From Labia minor (lineage: Eukaryota; Arthropoda; Insecta; Dermaptera; Spongiphoridae), in contig OY720348.1 in assembly GCA_963082975.1 (NCBI GenBank), forward strand, positions 74,735,719 through 74,799,718: a stretch of DNA of 64,000 nt, given 5' to 3'. The notes beneath the pieces are model-generated. The model saw nothing but the letters and a program-made list of their open reading frames with translations, was not told the origin of the DNA and made no database searches. This document shows, one piece after another, positions 59,815 to 64,000 of the stretch. Position numbers and translations under genes: made by a program. Within the stretch, counting starts at the first letter, position 1, and every line of letters begins with the position of its first letter.

Positions 59815-60035
59815 TCTAGACCGAAGTTGTTCTCCTACCTCAGAAGAAATGTTTCTATCTCTGTGGATTCAAAAATTTTTAGCCAACACTCTCTGTTCTG
59901 AGCCTCCTCCATCCAACTCCTATTCTCTCTAAACTTCCTTAAGTTTCCTACATGGGTTTTCCTCTCTGCGTTTTTGGTCTACCAACCGATCGCTTCTAAA
60001 TTAATTTTCCTTCGACCAACAAAGTTTTTGATTAA
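59815..60035 (-). pseudogene. Non-LTR retrotransposon ORF2 C-terminal fragment
   Basis: The minus strand reads RSVGRPKTQRGKP, then, after a frameshift, RKFRENRSWMEEAQNRECWL and KIFESTEIETFLL. This is the 'GRPk.R...SWmEeAQdReeW' tail of non-LTR ORF2. It is followed by 'tctagaaaaattaataaatg', the likely 3' end. It is related to pieces at 10700 and 18895. Confidence 0.65.
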
Positions 60036-60084
60036 TATATCACTCTTATAACCACGTGATCCGCCAAATTGCAAACAATTTATT

Positions 60085-60355
60085 CATACAATAGTTCTCA
60101 ATTTAATTAAATTAATAAAATATTTAGTTCATATTTATCTTAAATTATTATTTTTTCAATTATTCTTTTTATTTTATTGAATATTTCTTAGGTTCTAAAT
60201 AAAAGCATAGACTAAAAATTTTATCAATGTCAAAAATAGAAATTAATTTTTTTAGTGATTTATAAATTTAAAATTTTTTTAAAACCTCAATTTCAATGAC
60301 TAAATTACTTATCTTTGTTTTCGTTTTACGTTTAATTGCAATCAATCAAAACGTA
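60085..60355 (+). mobile_element. Helitron 5'-half fragment (A family)
   Basis: 'agttctcaatttaattaaat', 'tattgaatatttctta' and 'tttcaatgactaaattactt' match 9515-9720 of Helitron A in order. Neither terminus is present. HINE-2 follows at 60364. Confidence 0.55.
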
Positions 60356-60363
60356 GTTATATT

Positions 60364-60895
60364 TACCGACCGACGATAGTAAGGTATTGTTTTCACACCA
60401 AATTTCACATATGTAGATTTATACATATTTCTAAGAATCATGCATTTTGTTAACAGTAAAAAGTATTTTTAGCATGATGTCTGTCCGTCTGTCCGTCCGT
60501 ATAGATGTGTACAGCCTGAACGGCTCAACGGATTTTGATGAAATTTGGTATATTTACTTAATGCATGATAGGAAGGGAAGGGGTATTTTCACACCAAATT
60601 TCACTTAAAGAGATTTTTTACATATCTCCACGAATCATGCATTTTGTATTGGTTTTATCCTCGGGAAAAAACATCTTCATTAGTTTTTTCTTATTTTAAA
60701 ATTATAGGACGTCACCCAGTCCTTCATGACGTCACAGTCAATGCCTACTTATATATTATTAATAAAATAAAATTAAAAATATTTATGTTATATTCATGTC
60801 TGTTTTTTATTGCATTAATAGATACATTTAAATTTCAGAACGTTTAGAAGATTTAACCTTATTTAATATATGAAAATTAAATGACGTCATCAAAT
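60364..60895 (+). mobile_element. HINE-2 related copy, alternative 3' half
   Basis: It starts TACCGACCGACGATAGTAAG. The central part has lost the 'catcagtgggatgaattgatcaac' block. The paired-site region reads GGACGTCA ... ATGACGTCAC. After 60830 it follows 'acgtttagaagattt' and 'atgacgtcatcaaat', resembling the 46.6-kb element (inverted) instead of the usual HINE-2 3' end, so it may be a chimera of the two families. Confidence 0.65.
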
Positions 60896-60899
60896 TGGG

Positions 60900-60955
60900 C
60901 GTTCTTCACACCTAGACGGGGGCTCTGCTCCCTGTATCCTGTATTTGGTTGGAAG
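60900..60955 (-). mobile_element. Helitron 3' region fragment
   Basis: 'cgttcttcacacctagacgg' and 'gggctctgctccctgtatcc' are the inverted GC-rich block that precedes the Helitron 3' hairpin. The hairpin itself and CTAG are lost. Confidence 0.6.
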
Positions 60956-61101
60956 TGTATTTTTGCAGTTATGAAATCATCGAACATCACATGCTAAAAA
61001 ATGATGAAATGAGCATTTAAGCTGCGCATGCTCGGTGTAATGCATTAAATATTTATCTACGTGATTACTTCATTTGAGATAAAAATTCAATGTAGCTAAA
61101 G

Positions 61102-61164
61102 GCAGCTGGAAATTAATTTATTTCAAACCGTCGGTCGGTTCTGTGCCTGGCCTCAAGTCAACTT
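61102..61164 (+). mobile_element. HINE-2 3' terminal fragment
   Basis: It runs from 'gcagctggaaattaatttat' to CCGTCGGTCGGTTCTGTGCC and CAAGTCAACTT. It is another isolated 3' end like 37148-37219. Confidence 0.75.
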
Positions 61165-61599
61165 ATTTTTCTTTTAAGTAGTTATTGGACTTAACAGTCC
61201 AATAATTAGAAATAAAGTGTTATTACTTTACTTATAATTCCTTATCACTTTAAATGATATCTTTTTAAAAAAACAATTCCAAATTAATTTGGACATCTCA
61301 ACATTTACTTTGATTTGTCCCAAGGTGAACCACCAGTTAGTACACCTTTGGACAAGATACAAGTGTACTAAATGTTTGTATTTAATTATTATGGATAGGA
61401 GATTGAAAGTTATTTAATAATTTAAAAATAGTTGCACGGTCAAGGGATAAAATTTGAACAAAAATTTATCAATATAAAAAAAAAATTAGAAAAAGATGCC
61501 CCACTCTTCCCTAATAATGAAAATGGAAATTTCTAATTAATTAATGAAAATAGTTGTTAATTACCTAAGAACGCTCTCTCGATCTACATTTCTTGTTTT

Positions 61600-62230
61600 T
61601 ACCGACCGACGATAGTAACGGAGGTATTGTTTTCACACCAAATTTCACATGTGGAGATTTTTACAGATCTCCACGAATCATGCATTTTCTAAACAGAAAA
61701 AAGTATTTTTAGCATGATGTCTGTCCGTCCGTCCGTCCGTCCGTCCGTCTGTCCGTATAGATGTGTACAGCCTGAACGGCTGAACCGATTTTGATGAAAT
61801 TTGGTATATTTACTTAATGCATCAGTGGGATGAATTGATCAACTTTTGGTGCAAATCCGGAAACCGGAAGTGGTAGTATTAGCGTTCGACGATAGGAAGG
61901 AAAGGGTTATTTTCACACCAAAGGAGATTTTTTTATATATCACCACGAATCATGCATTTTGTATTGGTTTTATCCTCGAAAAAAATCATATTTATTAGTT
62001 TTTTTCTTAATTTAAAATTATATGACGTCATCCAGCCATGCATGACGTCACAGCCTGTTCTTACATATATATTCTAAATAAAATAAAATTACAAATATTT
62101 ATGTTATATGCCTATCTGTTTTTTATTACATTAATAGATATATTAAAATTATTTGAAATTGTTTCTGTAGCTGGAAATTAATTTATTTCAAACTGTCGGT
62201 CGGTTCACACCTGGCCACAGGTCAACTTAT
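61600..62230 (+). mobile_element. Complete HINE-2 (reference copy)
   Basis: This 631-bp element is preceded by a T-run. The 5' end is TACCGACCGACGATAGTAAC. The (TCCG)n tract lies at 61721-61753, followed by 'aacggctgaaccgattttga' and 'aaaccggaagtggtagtatt'. Two TGACGTCA sites are at 62023 and 62043. The 3' end has CTGTCGGTCGGT followed by CACACCTGGCCACAGGTCAACTTAT, whose ACCTG/CAGGT arms form a hairpin. The inverted end words are asymmetric: terminal at 5', about 25 nt internal at 3'. There is no coding capacity. Confidence 0.85.
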
Positions 62231-63509
62231 TTCTATTCAATCTGCTAAGTAAAGTATTTTTTTTCTTTTATTTATTAATAAATTTTTTTTTTCGAAAAAT
62301 TGCCCGACGGAAAAATAAAAATCATCAAATTGGGCTGGCGATATCCGTTCGTTTTTAAGAATAATTACCATTTTTATTTTTTTTTTATAAATAAAATTAT
62401 TTAATATTTAATAAAAAATAAATTCAATAGAATATTTATTTATTAGATAAATAAAACAAAAGTTTTTGTAATGATGACAGAATTCTAGAATATATGGCAT
62501 AAAGGTTATTTATTTCATATTAAATATGAAAAATAAACGATTTCAAATGGATTCAAGAATGTCTTTTAATAATTTTTAATAAAAAAAGAGAATGGAGGTG
62601 AAAGTAAAAACTCAACTCTCCCTTTTTTTAAATTATGGCCTTAATTCTTGAAAATCAGCCCAGTTTTTTCGAAGAAAATAAATTGGAGTTTCTTCCTTTG
62701 ACTTGGACTGGGTTGGTTAGCTCGCTGGTTGATTGAATCCAATCAGCCATTTAGAATGAGAGTAAATTTTTGACCAAAACGAAATTCACTCTGGCGTAAC
62801 AGCTGAAAGCGATTTATATATATATATATAGCGCTCTTAAATATATATAAGTATATAAATCATTTTATCAGAATAGATGGTAAATTTATAAAAATTCAAA
62901 AAAATAAATGCTCATCGACTTAATAAAGTCTGCAAATTAAATTTAAGATGATCATATCAATCAGTTACCTTTTATTAGTTTCTTATTCATCCAAATTCTA
63001 ATAAAGGGATACAAAATTATATTTTATAAAACAATTACAATATTGGTGTGTTAAATAAAATTACAGGATATTTTTTTTTTAATATAAAGACAAAAGAAAT
63101 ATAAAGTTATATATAGAATATATCTTGGTCAGTACAAACAATCGATTGTTAAGATCTTCTTTTACATATTTTCAATACCATCCAATTTTTCCAGTTAACC
63201 CTTTCTTTTTCCCTAAAATATAATCATCTGTCATTAATTTTCAAACTTGAAAATTCTAAACTCATTTGTCCTTTTAAATTTTTTTTTTATTCTTTTTTTT
63301 CAAACTTGCAAATATTTTTTTTTTAAATTGTAATTTATGGTGTTTTTTTCTAAATTTTTTCTTGTTGAAAACTTAAAATTTAATTACACTTATTTTCCTT
63401 AAGTATTTACCAAAATATAAATTACTTATCATAAATCTATTGACACTGAATTAAAATAAGAAGAATGAACTTATTTCTATTCAAATTTTATATTTTAAAA
63501 TGAAAATAA
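62231..63509. other. AT-rich intergenic DNA
   Basis: No recognised repeat or gene. A less-biased patch at 62640-62815 has no open frame of note. Poly-T/A runs are frequent. Confidence 0.5.
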
Positions 63510-64000
63510 ATAAGTTGACCTGTGGCCAGGTCCGAACCGACCGACGGTTTGAAATAAATTAATTTCCAGCTACAGAAACAATTTCAAATAATTTTAATAT
63601 ATCTATTAATGTAATAAAAAACAGATAGGCATAGGACATAAATATTTTTAATTTTATTTTATTTATAATATATAGCTGAAGTAGCCGGCGTTGCCCGGCG
63701 TTACCCGAGGCTGTGACGTCATGAAGGGCTGGGTGACGTCATATAATTTTAAATTAAGAAAAACATAATGAAGATGATTTTTCCCGAGGATAAAACCAAT
63801 ACATTCGTGGTGATATGTAAAAAAATCTCCTCATATGAAATTTGGTGTGAAAATAACCCTTCCCTTCCTATCGTCGATCGCTAATACTACCACTTCCGGT
63901 TTTCGGATTTGCACCAAAAGTTGATCAATTCATCCCACTGATGCATTAAGTAAATATTCCAAATTTCATCAAAATTGGTTCAGCCGTTCAGGCTGTACAC
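63510..64000 (-). mobile_element. HINE-2 copy cut by the window end
   Basis: The minus-oriented copy starts with its 3' end ATAAGTTGACCTGTGGCCAGG and runs to the (TCCG)n side at 64000. Paired TGACGTCA sites are at 63714 and 63734. At about 63674-63706 it has a GC-rich insert (gtagccggcgttgcccggcg, then ttacccga) absent from the other copies. Confidence 0.85.

Noticed and set aside
1..64000. CRISPR arrays, bacterial operons, ribosome binding sites
   Set aside because: The window is eukaryotic; tandem tracts are microsatellites without spacers of uniform length.

Overview
This is an AT-rich stretch of an invertebrate (metazoan) nuclear genome, made mostly of transposable-element relics and carrying no host gene I can call with confidence. 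The organism is probably an arthropod and possibly a crustacean. That rests on the mix of mariner relics, non-LTR tails, Helitrons and INE-1-like Helentron derivatives and is weak. No open frame exceeds about 145 codons, and every frame I can identify is a decayed transposase or reverse transcriptase. The only hints of a host gene are a 75-nt exon-like segment (17918-17992), a possible 10-nt microexon (18147-18156) and a GC-rich island (16812-16960), all on the + strand.

Rolling-circle elements dominate. (1) A canonical Helitron family (5' TC; 3' hairpin then CTAG; A/T target) has long copies at 8996-12316 (+), 25427-27512 (+) and 51529-54339 (-), plus fragments near 60.1 and 60.9 kb. All three long copies carry captured pieces of a non-LTR retrotransposon, including reverse transcriptase in two. 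(2) A Helentron/HINE-like family, here HINE-1, starts with the hairpin TACTATCTCGCCAGAGATAG and ends with GCGAGATAGT plus a 3' hairpin. About a dozen copies are present. (3) A second such family, HINE-2, starts ACCGACCGACG and ends CGTCGGTCGGT plus a 3' hairpin. It carries a pair of TGACGTCA sites 20 bp apart. One HINE-2 copy is inserted in a HINE-1 copy, and comparison with intact HINE-1 shows a T/T target with no duplication. (4) A single HINE-3 copy lies at about 24.8-25.2 kb.

Cut-and-paste elements include several mariner relics (13.9, 18.6, 24.7, 28.1, 32.0-32.9, 39.1, 41.8 and 43.2 kb) and hAT-type miniature elements (3.2, 6.6, 13.0, 21.8 and 38.6 kb). The 21.8-kb element has a perfect 8-bp target duplication. 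A family with AAGGTGACCA termini lies at 20.6 and 46.3 kb. Retroelements are non-LTR 3' tails, a tRNA-derived SINE in three near-complete minus-strand copies with target duplications, and a second, looser tRNA-like family near 41 and 48 kb.

Regions between these elements are AT-rich and mostly featureless, with (TA)n, (TCTG)n, (CA)n, (GAA/GAT)n and (GATA)n tracts. There is no operon-like organisation. The layout is a record of nested insertions, inverted duplications (Helitron copies 39 kb apart; mariner arms around a LINE tail) and one local segmental duplication (49.85-50.46 and 56.23-56.67 kb).
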